Shown here: one piece after another, positions 26,145 to 33,989 of the stretch | Layout: each line of letters begins with the position of its first letter | Position numbering within the stretch: position 1 is the stretch's first letter | Assembly: GCF_013131805.1 (NCBI RefSeq) | Contig: NZ_JABJRC010000004.1 | Coordinates: 62,001-126,000, forward strand | Direction of reading: 5' to 3' | Length of the DNA: 64,000 bases | Source: Kribbella sandramycini | Lineage (GTDB): Bacteria; Actinomycetota; Actinomycetes; Propionibacteriales; Kribbellaceae | Program-made: the position numbers and the translations under genes | The notes under the pieces: model-generated | Seen by the model: the letters and a program-made list of their open reading frames with translations, nothing else | What the model was told of the DNA's origin: nothing | Databases searched by the model: none

Positions 26145-27181
26145 CGCACAACGAGGAGTCGCCGCGGCGCGCGGAACGACAGCAGGTCGATCATTGGCGG
26201 CTCCTCGACCAGGCGACTCTCGCCGAGCAGCTCTTCGGCGCACTCCAGCGCTACGCGAGTCTCGAGGCGGGCCAGACCGGCGCCTAGGCACCGATGGATT
26301 CCGACACCGAAAGCTAGGTCTGCCGATCCGCCGCGGCCGCTGAGGCCAAGCAGCACGGGAGCACCGGCCGGCAGTTCCGCCTCACCTACTAGGGCCGCCG
26401 TGGAGGTAACCCGACGCCAGGTAGGCACGGACGACGCCTCGCGGAGCACGCCTTCCACGTCGGCCAGCTCCTGCCCGACAGAGCGCTGGAATGCGGTCGA
26501 AATGAGCTGGGTGGTCGTCTCCTGCCCGGCGATCAGCAGGAAGTAGCCGACCGCACACACCTCTTCGTCGGTCAGCCCCAGCGCGACCAGTACGCCGAAC
26601 AGGTCGTCACCCCCGTCTTGGCGGGCAGCCGAAGTCCGGGTTCGCAGCCAGGCGTAGAACTCTGCCGCGCTGTGCGCCAGCTCCAGCTGCCGGTCCGCGT
26701 CGGGCCAACCCCAGAACAGCTCGAGAGAGTCGAGGCTCCAAGCCTTGAGAGCTGGTACGTCGACGCCGGTCAGACCCAGCAAGTGCATCAGAACCAGAGC
26801 GGGTGGCTCTGCTGCCACAGCTGCCACCAGGTCGACCTGCCCACCCGCAGCGAGTCGAGCCCGCGCTGCGGCCACCCGGTCCGCAGTCAGGCGGCGCGTC
26901 AGCGGCTCAACGGCCGCGACGCGCGCTGGGCTGAAGAAACGCGCTACCGCAGCCCGAATCGGCCGGTGCGACTCCCCCGCGTTATTGGCCAGCGCCGGCG
27001 GCAACGCAAAGCCCACTGCCGATAGCACTCGCAGGGCCTTCACTGACAGCGGTGTGTGCGCCAGTACGGCGTTGTCCGGCCGGAACGTCTCCGGGTCGAG
27101 TAGCACGCCACGTGCCTGAGCTGGGTCGTCGACGACCCAGTACCCGAGCTCCTCGTCGTACCGGGCCGGACAGCCGGTCAC
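26141..27181 (-). CDS. Cytochrome P450 at end of biotin operon, possible pimeloyl-forming enzyme
   Basis: A 346-aa P450, short for the family (about 400). The haem Cys loop is clear (FGVGIHRCLGAGLAR) and the I-helix has AGQETT. However, the K-helix ExxR Glu is replaced (EGVLREAS aligns Gly with the Glu), and the meander between it and the haem loop is about 15-20 residues shorter than usual. Its GTG overlaps the bioD stop (GTGA). In Bacillus the P450 BioI cleaves acyl-ACP to pimeloyl-ACP, so operon position suggests a similar job. The missing ExxR leaves activity uncertain, although CYP157-type P450s also lack it. Confidence 0.85.
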   Translation of the reverse strand: MTGCPARYDEELGYWVVDDPAQARGVLLDPETFRPDNAVLAHTPLSVKALRVLSAVGFALPPALANNAGESHRPIRAAVARFFSPARVAAVEPLTRRLTADRVAAARARLAAGGQVDLVAAVAAEPPALVLMHLLGLTGVDVPALKAWSLDSLELFWGWPDADRQLELAHSAAEFYAWLRTRTSAARQDGGDDLFGVLVALGLTDEEVCAVGYFLLIAGQETTTQLISTAFQRSVGQELADVEGVLREASSVPTWRRVTSTAALVGEAELPAGAPVLLGLSGRGGSADLAFGVGIHRCLGAGLARLETRVALECAEELLGESRLVEEPPMIDLLSFRAPRRLLVVR

Positions 27182-27840
27182 GCGAACCAGCCGGGCACTG
27201 CCTTCGTAAAGGTCTCCTGGTCGTAGTCCCCGGCGCCAGCCGGGATCCGCGCCAGCACCGGGAGGCCGGTGGTCGCGGGCAGGTCCTCAAGGTTGCAGCG
27301 GTCGGCCAACTCCGGCTCGGCGGGCCAGGAGCCGATGATGAGCCCCTCGACCGGCAGACCTCGCGCCCGCAGCGCCTCGACCGTCAGACCGGTATGGCTG
27401 AGCGTGCCCAGCCCAGCGCGGGTCACGATCACGAACGTGTACGGCTGAGTCAGATGCTTGGCCAGATGGGCCAGCGTGCCGCCATCGGCGTCCAGACCGA
27501 CCAGCAGACCACCAGCGCCCTCGACGATCACGCTGTCGTGCGCCGCGGCCAGACCGTCAACGGACTTCGCGTGGATCTCGGCCGAGGGCAGCGGCACCCC
27601 CTCACGCCGCGCAGCCGTCGTTGGCGCGAGCGGATCGCGCAGCCGGACGCCCTCGAACAGCGCGGTGATGCCGGTCAGCCGATTGACGTCGTCGAGGTCA
27701 CCCGGGTCGTTCGGACCGACACCTGTCTGCGCCGGCTTCACGACGGCGACCGTGCCCTTCGCGGCAGCGCGCACGGCGAGGGCAGCGGTGGCAACAGTCT
27801 TGCCGACGCCGGTGTCGGTACCGGTGACGATGGTGATCAT
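27178..27840 (-). CDS. bioD: Dethiobiotin synthetase
   Basis: A 220-aa enzyme that closes the ureido ring of biotin from DAPA, CO2 and ATP. The P-loop GTDTGVGKT is at the N-terminus, followed by VKPAQTG and VEGAGGLLVGL, both diagnostic for BioD. The ATG overlaps the bioF stop (ATGA) and its own stop overlaps the P450 start (GTGA), so the three genes are translationally coupled. The length matches the family. Confidence 0.95.
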   Translation of the reverse strand: MITIVTGTDTGVGKTVATAALAVRAAAKGTVAVVKPAQTGVGPNDPGDLDDVNRLTGITALFEGVRLRDPLAPTTAARREGVPLPSAEIHAKSVDGLAAAHDSVIVEGAGGLLVGLDADGGTLAHLAKHLTQPYTFVIVTRAGLGTLSHTGLTVEALRARGLPVEGLIIGSWPAEPELADRCNLEDLPATTGLPVLARIPAGAGDYDQETFTKAVPGWFA

Positions 27841-28958
27841 GAGACCTCGCTGATGACTCGGGAGATGACGGTGCAAGCGCGGGTGAGGTCGGCGTCCGAC
27901 AGACCGGCGTGCGCGGTCAGTCGAAGCCGGCTGATGCCGTCCGGCACCGAGGGCGGTCGGAAGCTGCCTACCAGCACGCCATTGTCCCGGCACAGCTCGG
28001 CCGCGCGGACAGTCTCTCGCGGACCGGGCATCGGGACCGAAACGACTGCACCCGTCGCAGCCGGTACGCCGCACACCGCAGCAAGCCGAGCCGCGGCCGA
28101 GTGGATCGCCACCGGCCGCTCCGGCTCAGCGATCAGCACACGCAGCGCGGCCAGAGCCGCAGCGCAGGCAGCCGGGTTGAGTGCGGTGTCGTAGATGAAC
28201 GGACGCGACCGGTTGATCAGATGCGACCGCAACACCTCAGGACCGAGTACGACGCCGCCCTGCGCGGCCAACGCCTTCGACAGCGTCATCGTGACGATCA
28301 CGTGCTCCAGCCCAGCGAGCCCGGCCGCATGCACCGAACCGCGGCCACCGCCGGTGACCCCAACCCCGTGCGCCTCATCCACCAGCAGCACGGCGTCATT
28401 CGCACGCGCAGTCGCGGCCAGCTCGGCCAGCGGCGCTGCATCGCTCAGGACGCTGAAGACGGACTCGGTGACGACGACCGCCTGCGGTTCGTTGCGCTCA
28501 GCAAGCACTTTGGTCACCGCCTCGACGTCGTTGTGCGGGACGATCTCCACCCGCGACCGCGCCAACCGGCCTGCGTCGATCAGGGACGCATGCACGTGCT
28601 CATCGGAGACCAGCAACGTCCCCGGCCCGCCCAGCGCCGTGACAACACCCAGATTGGCCAGATAGCCCGAGGAGAACACCAGCCCGGCCTCATGCCCCGC
28701 GTACGCGGCCAGAGCCGACTCGAGCTCTTCGTGGAGCGTCGTCGTCCCGGTCACCAGGCGGGACGCGGTCGCACCGGTCCCCCAGCGGCAGACCGCCTCT
28801 GCAGCGGCCTCGATCAGCCGGGAGTCGCGGGAGAGGCCCAGATAGTCGTTCCCGGCAAGGTCGATGACATCCTCGTCGGCGCTGCGGGCTCGCAGCCGCC
28901 TGTTCAGCCCACGGGACTCGAGCGCCGCGGCCTTCGGAGCCAGCCAGTCGTTCAGCAC
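27837..28958 (-). CDS. bioF: 8-amino-7-oxononanoate synthase
   Basis: A 373-aa PLP enzyme joining pimeloyl-ACP/CoA and alanine. Visible blocks are AGNDYLGL, VFSSGYLANLG, VDEAHGVGVTGG and the PLP lysine in TMTLSKALAAQGG. The start is a GTG lying inside the end of bioA (seven-base overlap), giving VLNDWLAPK. This start gives the normal family length. It is fourth in the order bioB-bsaP-bioA-bioF-bioD-P450. Confidence 0.94.
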   Translation of the reverse strand: MLNDWLAPKAAALESRGLNRRLRARSADEDVIDLAGNDYLGLSRDSRLIEAAAEAVCRWGTGATASRLVTGTTTLHEELESALAAYAGHEAGLVFSSGYLANLGVVTALGGPGTLLVSDEHVHASLIDAGRLARSRVEIVPHNDVEAVTKVLAERNEPQAVVVTESVFSVLSDAAPLAELAATARANDAVLLVDEAHGVGVTGGGRGSVHAAGLAGLEHVIVTMTLSKALAAQGGVVLGPEVLRSHLINRSRPFIYDTALNPAACAAALAALRVLIAEPERPVAIHSAAARLAAVCGVPAATGAVVSVPMPGPRETVRAAELCRDNGVLVGSFRPPSVPDGISRLRLTAHAGLSDADLTRACTVISRVISEVS

Positions 28959-30271
28959 CCGACCTCCCGCACCGCTTCGGCGATAGCCGTCGTGATGGTC
29001 GCGATGTCGTCGTCCGTGCAGACGTACGGCGGCATCGTGTAGACGAGATCGCGGAACGGACGCACCCAGACCCCGCGGCGCAGCACGGCGTCCGTCATCC
29101 GCACCATGTCGACCGGACCGCCCAGCTGGACGACTCCGACCGCGCCAAGCACTCGAACGTCCTTGACCCCTGGCAGCTCGGCAACAGGAGCCAGACCGGC
29201 CGACAGCCCCGCGGACAGCTCGGCTACTCGGACAGCCCAGTCCCCAGCGAGCAACAGGTCGATGGATGCCAGCGCGACCGAGCAAGCCAGCGGGTTCGCC
29301 ATGAAGGTCGGGCCGTGCATCAGCGCACCACCTGGACCGTTCGAGACGGCCTGTGCGACCTCCGCCGTACAAAGCATCGCTGCGAGGCTCAGATAGCCAC
29401 CAGTGAGCGCCTTGCCGATGCAGAGGATGTCCGGATCGATCCCGGCATGCTCGGAGGCCCACAGCGTCCCGGTACGCCCAAAGCCGGTCGCGATCTCGTC
29501 CAGAATGAGCAGGAAGCCGTGCTGGTCCGCCAGTTCACGCAGCACCCGCAGACAGGCCGGGCTGTACGGATACATGCCACCGGCACCCTGCAGGATCGGC
29601 TCGACCACGATGGCCGCGATCTGGTCGCTTTGCTGCTCAGCAACCGCAGCCATCGCCGCAGCCCAGGCCAGGAACTCCGGATCGTCGTCCGGACGGTCGA
29701 AACCGGCAGGTGGCTGCGGACCGAACACCTGCTCCTGCAGTGCGCCGGTGAACAGCGAGTGCATCCCGTTCACCGGGTCGCAGACGCTCATCGGCGCGAA
29801 GGTGTCTCCGTGGTAGCCACCGCGGACTGTGAGCATTTTGGTCCGCCCGACGCGGCCCCGGGCCACCTGGTACTGCAGCGCGATCTTGATCGCGACCTCG
29901 ACCGACACCGAGCCGGAGTCGCAGAAGAACACATGCTCCAGCGGCGCGGGCGTGATCTCGACCAGCCGCTCGGCCAGCCGGATGGCCGGCTCATGCGTCA
30001 GCCCGCCGAACATGACATGGCTGAAGTCGTCGACCTGGTCCTTCAGCGCGGCATCGAGCACCGGGTGCCGGTAGCCGTGGATCATGCACCACCACGACGC
30101 CATGGCGTCGATTGCCTCGACAGTTCCGCCGGAACCGTCGTCCAGACTCAGACGGACGCCGGAAGCGCCGCGGACCAGCCGCACCGGGGAGGGCTCGGCC
30201 AGCGACGAGTATGGATGCCAGAGAAGCTGGGCATCCCGCTCCAGCCACCCACCGACCGACACATCCTCCAC
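28952..30271 (-). CDS. bioA: Adenosylmethionine-8-amino-7-oxononanoate aminotransferase
   Basis: A class III aminotransferase of about 439 aa that makes DAPA using SAM as amino donor. It shows LLWHPYSSL at the start, MASWWCMIHGYRHP, FCDSGSVSVEVAIK, GGYHGDTFAPMSV, LDEIATGFGRTG and the PLP lysine in CIGKALTGGY. I chose the GTG at 30271 since a TACCGT hexamer lies about eight bases upstream, suggesting a leaderless transcript. A GTG at 30262 is equally in frame. An upstream palindrome may regulate it separately from bioB. Confidence 0.92.
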   Translation of the reverse strand: MEDVSVGGWLERDAQLLWHPYSSLAEPSPVRLVRGASGVRLSLDDGSGGTVEAIDAMASWWCMIHGYRHPVLDAALKDQVDDFSHVMFGGLTHEPAIRLAERLVEITPAPLEHVFFCDSGSVSVEVAIKIALQYQVARGRVGRTKMLTVRGGYHGDTFAPMSVCDPVNGMHSLFTGALQEQVFGPQPPAGFDRPDDDPEFLAWAAAMAAVAEQQSDQIAAIVVEPILQGAGGMYPYSPACLRVLRELADQHGFLLILDEIATGFGRTGTLWASEHAGIDPDILCIGKALTGGYLSLAAMLCTAEVAQAVSNGPGGALMHGPTFMANPLACSVALASIDLLLAGDWAVRVAELSAGLSAGLAPVAELPGVKDVRVLGAVGVVQLGGPVDMVRMTDAVLRRGVWVRPFRDLVYTMPPYVCTDDDIATITTAIAEAVREVGC

Positions 30272-30325
30272 GGGCAACCACGGTAGACGCTGGTCTGCCG
30301 CTGCGGGGCCACGGGTGCCTGAGAT

Positions 30326-30342
30326 GTGAACAACATGTTCAC
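30326..30342. promoter_or_regulatory. Palindrome upstream of bioA, candidate biotin operator
   Basis: A 17-bp inverted repeat (GTGAAC, five bases, GTTCAC) lies in the bsaP-bioA gap, 55 bases before bioA. It resembles the BioQ motif of actinobacteria (TGAAC-N3-GTTAC) but with a five-base spacer. The match is suggestive only. Confidence 0.45.
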
Positions 30343-30357
30343 CCTGTAGGCGAGCGA

Positions 30358-30549
30358 CTACGAGCTGGTCAGAGTGCCGTGTACGGAGCAGCGCGCGCTC
30401 CAGCCCATCGGGTGGACCTGGACGACCATCCGGCGCCGGCACTCGGCGCAGTAGCGCGGCGGCTCCATCGCCAAGGCCCGACGGCAGTCCTCGTGACTGC
30501 CGTCGGCCTGCTCACGGCCACAGTGGCCGCAGTAGACGAGCGTGGTCAT
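30358..30549 (-). CDS. bsaP: Biotin synthase auxiliary protein
   Basis: A 63-aa protein with six cysteines: a CGHC pair, then C22, YCAEC and a late Cys in SARCSVHG, around the block EPPRYCAECRRRM and MGWSA. This pattern matches BsaP, described in mycobacteria as a small iron-sulfur partner needed by BioB for sulfur insertion into dethiobiotin. It directly follows bioB with a one-base overlap (TGATG), as expected for such a partner. A GTG one codon earlier could also serve as start. Confidence 0.85.
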   Translation of the reverse strand: MTTLVYCGHCGREQADGSHEDCRRALAMEPPRYCAECRRRMVVQVHPMGWSARCSVHGTLTSS

Positions 30550-31544
30550 CACAGGGTCTTCTGGAGTTCCTTGACCGGCATCTTGAGTTCGGCGAGCAGA
30601 TCGAGGTCCGCGGTGGCCGGACGGCCCAGCGTGGTCAGGTAGTTACCGACGATGACCGCATTGATACCGCCGAGCAGCCCTTCGCGGGTGCCGAGGTCGC
30701 CCAGGGTCAGCTCGCGCCCGCCGGCGTACCGGAGCACGGTGCGCGGCATGGCGAGCCGGAATGCGGCGATGGTGCGCAGCGCGTCCTTGCCGCCCATGAT
30801 CTCCATGTCGCCGAACGGCGTCCCCGGACGCGGGTTCAGGAAGTTCAGCGGGACCTCGTGCGGCTCCAGCTCGGCCAGCTGCGCGGCCAGCTCGGCGCGC
30901 TGCTCGAGCGTCTCGCCCATCCCGACCAGGCCGCCGCAGCACAGCTCCATGCCGGACTCCTTGACCATCAGGCAGGTCTCCCAGCGCTCCTCGAAGGAGT
31001 GCGTGGTGACAACGTCGCCGAAGTACGATCGGGCCGACTCCAGGTTGTGGTTGTACCGGTGCACACCCATCGCCTTGAGCTCGTCGACCTGCTCCTGGGT
31101 CAGCATGCCGAGCGAGCAGGCGATGTTGATCTCGACCTCGGCGTTGATCGCCTCGATACCGGCCTTCACCTGCGACATCAGCCGCTGGTCCGGCCCGCGG
31201 ACCGCGGCGACGATGCAGAACTCGGTGGCGCCGGTCTTCGCGGTCTCCTTGGCCGCCTCGACCAGCTCCGGGATGTTCAGCCAGACCGACCGCACCGGCG
31301 AGGTGAACTGACCGGACTGCGAGCAGAAGTGACAGTCCTCGGGGCAGCCGCCGGTCTTGAGCGAAATGATCCCCTCGACCTCGACCTCCTCCCCGCACCA
31401 CTTCACCCGGACGTCGTGCGCCAGCGCCAGCAGCTCCTCGAGCCGGTCGTCCGGAGTGTTCAGCACCTCGACCAGCTGCTCCTGGGTCAGGCCCGTGCCC
31501 TGCTCCAGAACCTGCTCGCGTGCCACGTCCAGGATGTCGCCCAT
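30549..31544 (-). CDS. bioB: Biotin synthase
   Basis: A 331-aa radical SAM enzyme inserting sulfur into dethiobiotin. The [4Fe-4S] cysteines are 67, 71 and 74 (CPEDCHFC). Further blocks are EFCIVAAVRGP, INIACSLG, HRYNHNLES and the end AVIVGNYLTTLGR, all typical of BioB and carrying ligands of the second cluster. An AGGAG site precedes the ATG. It is first in the biotin operon and is followed immediately by its auxiliary protein gene. Confidence 0.97.
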   Translation of the reverse strand: MGDILDVAREQVLEQGTGLTQEQLVEVLNTPDDRLEELLALAHDVRVKWCGEEVEVEGIISLKTGGCPEDCHFCSQSGQFTSPVRSVWLNIPELVEAAKETAKTGATEFCIVAAVRGPDQRLMSQVKAGIEAINAEVEINIACSLGMLTQEQVDELKAMGVHRYNHNLESARSYFGDVVTTHSFEERWETCLMVKESGMELCCGGLVGMGETLEQRAELAAQLAELEPHEVPLNFLNPRPGTPFGDMEIMGGKDALRTIAAFRLAMPRTVLRYAGGRELTLGDLGTREGLLGGINAVIVGNYLTTLGRPATADLDLLAELKMPVKELQKTL

Positions 31545-31708
31545 GGTTCTCCTGCCTCAGTCGTCCGGTCGGCTCACACTAAGCCAGCCGGCGGCGATCG
31601 GGCTGCGGGGTGCGTCACGTGGAACAAACCGGGGCCGAGTGCCACAGGCACGCTCTGCGACCGTCCGGAACGGCTCGGAGAAAGTTTTTTGGAATTTCTG
31701 CGGAACCT

Positions 31709-31736
31709 CGTAACCCCCTGTAGATGGGCTCGTTGA
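31709..31736 (+). promoter_or_regulatory. ECF-type promoter, exact match to BldN-like consensus
   Basis: CGTAAC, exactly 16 bases, CGTTGA. From memory this is the consensus reported for the Streptomyces ECF sigma factor BldN. It points rightward into the gene-free stretch and would start a transcript near 31743. Which sigma factor reads it here is unknown. Confidence 0.55.
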
Positions 31737-31951
31737 TGTGTGCAGAGGCGGTTACCGCAAGGAAGACCGCCACCCGGTGACAAAGAGCAACGAGCGCCGA
31801 TCATTACGATCAGCACGCGGAGTGATCACAACCACTCGGTAGGGCTCGAAACTCTGGAAATCGGATGTAAGGTAGTTACCAAGAGCTCGGGTCGCCAGCC
31901 ATGGTTGGTGACCCGATCCCAAAGCGCCGGGCGCCTCACCCCGGCTTGAGT

Positions 31952-31997
31952 GAGCCCCTCGGGAAACGATTTGGGCGGAAACGTTCCCGAGGGGCTC
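31952..31997 (+). terminator. Strong hairpin within intergenic RNA
   Basis: Perfect 14-bp arms (GAGCCCCTCGGGAA and complement) with an 18-base loop, followed by CCCTTTTCT. It may be a first terminator or the core of the RNA structure. Confidence 0.65.
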
Positions 31998-32028
31998 GCT
32001 CCCTTTTCTGGCCATTGTTCGGCATTTA

Positions 32029-32057
32029 CCTCAGCCTCCTCCGGGCTGAGGTTTTTT
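32029..32057 (+). terminator. Rho-independent terminator
   Basis: An 8-bp stem (CCTCAGCC/GGCTGAGG), seven-base loop, then six T residues on the + strand. It is one of the cleanest terminators in the window and ends the putative RNA, facing the convergent GMC oxidoreductase gene. Confidence 0.85.
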
Positions 32058-32117
32058 CATTTCATCGGGGTTTTCCCGGCGTGCGGTAAATCACGTCGAT
32101 GGAACATCAGGACTGCG

Positions 32118-33818
32118 TTACGGATTCGTCACAGCCTGTTTCGGAACGACCGGCAGCCGCAAAGCGCCCGGGGCCGCGGCCGGCACGACCGGGCTCGTCG
32201 GCGGCACCGGGGCCAACCGCCGGTACGCGGTGCCGAGCGCCGGCCGGGTGTCCGCCTCGCCCTTGTTCGGCCAGAACGACAGCGCCCGCTCGGCCTGCGC
32301 GGTGATGGTCAGCGACGGGTTCACGCCGAGGTTGGCCGAGATCGTCGACCCGTCCAGGATGTGCAGGCCGTCGTACCCGTAGACGCGGTGGTAGGGGTCG
32401 ACGACGCCGGTCGCGGCCGAGTCGCCGATCGCGCAGCCGCCGATGAAGTGCGCGGTCATCGGCACGTTGAACGGCTCGCCGATCGTGCCGCCCGGCGTCC
32501 CCCTCATCACCTTCGCCATCCGGCGGATGACGTCGTTCGCGACCGGGATCCAGGCCGGGTTCGGGGCGCCGTGCCCCTGTTTCGAGGTCAGCCGCCAGCG
32601 GCCGAGCCGGTCCCGCTTGCCGAAGGTGGTGATCGAGTTGTCCGCGGTCTGCATGACCAGCGCGATGATCGTCCGCTCGGACCAGTGCCGCAGGTCGTAC
32701 AGCCGGCGGATGTTCTTCCGCTGCACCCGCAGCTCGTGCAGCCAGGTCCGCCAGCGCGGCCGATCGCCGTCCCCATCGGTGAGAACGGTCTGCAGCAGCG
32801 ACATCGCGTTGCTGCCCTTGCCGTAGCGAACGGGCTCGATATGGGTGATCTCGTCCGGATGGAACGACGACGTGATCGCCACGCCCTTGGTGTAGTCGAC
32901 GTCCTTGCCCATCGCCATCGCACCCAGCAGGGACTCGGAGTTCGTCCGGGTCAGCACGCCCAGCCGCTGCGACAGCCGGGGCAGCTTGCCCTCGTCACGC
33001 AGCCGGTGCAGGAGCTTCGCCGTACCGATCGCGGACGCCGCGAAGACGACCTGATCGGCAGTGAAGCGGCGGACGATCTTCCGGTTTGCGGTGTGCCGAG
33101 TGACGACGAGGTAGCCGCCGCCGGGCCGCGGCTCGACCGACGTGACGGTGGTCAGCGGGAAGACCTCGGCGCCGGCCTTCTCGGCCAGGTAGAGGTAGTT
33201 CTTGGTCAGCGTGTTCTTCGCGTTGTGCCGGCAGCCGGTCATGCACTCGCCGCAGTCGATACAGCCGGTACGCCGGGGCCCGGCGCCGCCGAAGTACGGG
33301 TCCTCGACCTCGACCCCGGGCTGACCGAAGAAGACACCGACCGGTGTCGGATGGAAGGTCTCGCCCACGCCCATGTCGTCCGCGACCTGTTTCATCACCT
33401 GGTCGGCGGGCGTGAAATGCGGGTAGGTCGCGACGCCGAGCATCCGCTTGGCCTGGTCGTAGTACGGCGCCAGCTCACTCTTCCAGTCGGTGATGTGCGC
33501 CCACTGCCGGTCGGTGTAGAACGCCGGCAGCGGCTCGTACAGCGTGTTCGCGTAGACCAGACTGCCGCCGCCGACACCCGCGCCGGACAGGATGATCACG
33601 TCCCGCAGCGCGGTGATCCGCTGGATGCCGTACATCCCCAGCTTCGGCGCGAACAGGAACCGCTTGGTGTCCCACGAGTTCTTCGCGTACGTCGCGTCCT
33701 CGAACCGGGCCCCGGCCTCCAGCACCGCGACCTTGTACCCCTTCTCGGTCAGCCGCAGCGCGCTGACCGAGCCGCCGAAACCCGACCCGATGACGAGGAC
33801 GTCGTAGTCGGCAGCCAT
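32118..33818 (-). CDS. GMC-family oxidoreductase, ChoD-like (cholesterol oxidase family)
   Basis: A 566-aa FAD enzyme. The FAD-binding motif VLVIGSGFGGS is at the N-terminus, with GAGVGGGSLVYANTL, a Cys-rich CIDCGECMTGC block and the C-terminal GMC region (HFIGGCAIGDS, ILDGSTISANLGVNPSLT). Size and position near guaB3/guaB match ChoD of M. tuberculosis (Rv3409c). The family oxidises sterols and related alcohols, but the substrate here is not shown by sequence. No signal peptide is present. A long hairpin occupies the whole space just upstream of the ATG. Confidence 0.9.
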   Translation of the reverse strand: MAADYDVLVIGSGFGGSVSALRLTEKGYKVAVLEAGARFEDATYAKNSWDTKRFLFAPKLGMYGIQRITALRDVIILSGAGVGGGSLVYANTLYEPLPAFYTDRQWAHITDWKSELAPYYDQAKRMLGVATYPHFTPADQVMKQVADDMGVGETFHPTPVGVFFGQPGVEVEDPYFGGAGPRRTGCIDCGECMTGCRHNAKNTLTKNYLYLAEKAGAEVFPLTTVTSVEPRPGGGYLVVTRHTANRKIVRRFTADQVVFAASAIGTAKLLHRLRDEGKLPRLSQRLGVLTRTNSESLLGAMAMGKDVDYTKGVAITSSFHPDEITHIEPVRYGKGSNAMSLLQTVLTDGDGDRPRWRTWLHELRVQRKNIRRLYDLRHWSERTIIALVMQTADNSITTFGKRDRLGRWRLTSKQGHGAPNPAWIPVANDVIRRMAKVMRGTPGGTIGEPFNVPMTAHFIGGCAIGDSAATGVVDPYHRVYGYDGLHILDGSTISANLGVNPSLTITAQAERALSFWPNKGEADTRPALGTAYRRLAPVPPTSPVVPAAAPGALRLPVVPKQAVTNP

Positions 33819-33824
33819 GGCATC

Positions 33825-33989
33825 AGTGTCCCGTCTGCAGCGTGGCTCGAGTGCCAGCGGTGTACAGGTGCGTGCATCGGGGTGCTTGGTCAGTGGCCTC
33901 GATGCGGAGCATCGTGGGCGCTGACCAAGTGCCGCGAGGTGCGTGCATGGGCGCCGCTGGCGCCGAGCCACGCTGCAGACGGGACACTA
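33825..33989. repeat. Long imperfect palindrome between gabD2-like and GMC genes
   Basis: The outer 25 bases at each end (starting AGTGTCCCGTCTGCAGCGTG) are perfectly inverted. Pairing continues imperfectly for about 80 bases per arm, including TTGGTCA/TGACCAA further in. It begins at the stop codon of the upstream dehydrogenase gene and ends six bases before the GMC ATG, so it fills the entire intergenic region. The inner parts also hold direct copies of GGTGCGTGCAT. Confidence 0.85.

Larger units (their letters stand above)
31743..32057 (+). ncRNA. Putative structured non-coding RNA
   Basis: The 572-base gap between bioB and the GMC oxidoreductase gene holds no convincing protein gene. It does hold, in order: an ECF-type promoter; a hairpin at 31886-31918 with near-complete pairing if G-U pairs are allowed (TCGGGTCGCCAGC against GTTGGTGACCCGA); a 14-bp perfect hairpin at 31952-31997; and a classic terminator at 32029-32057. 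All read rightward. A 69-codon reading frame from the GTG at 31740 fits inside but has ordinary codon bias for noise. I do not recognise a known RNA family. Confidence 0.5.

Noticed and set aside
31743..32057. Known RNA families (6C RNA, ydaO-type riboswitch, SRP RNA, tmRNA, RNase P)
   Set aside because: None of the sequence hallmarks I know for these RNAs is present, and no downstream gene on the same strand exists for a riboswitch to control.
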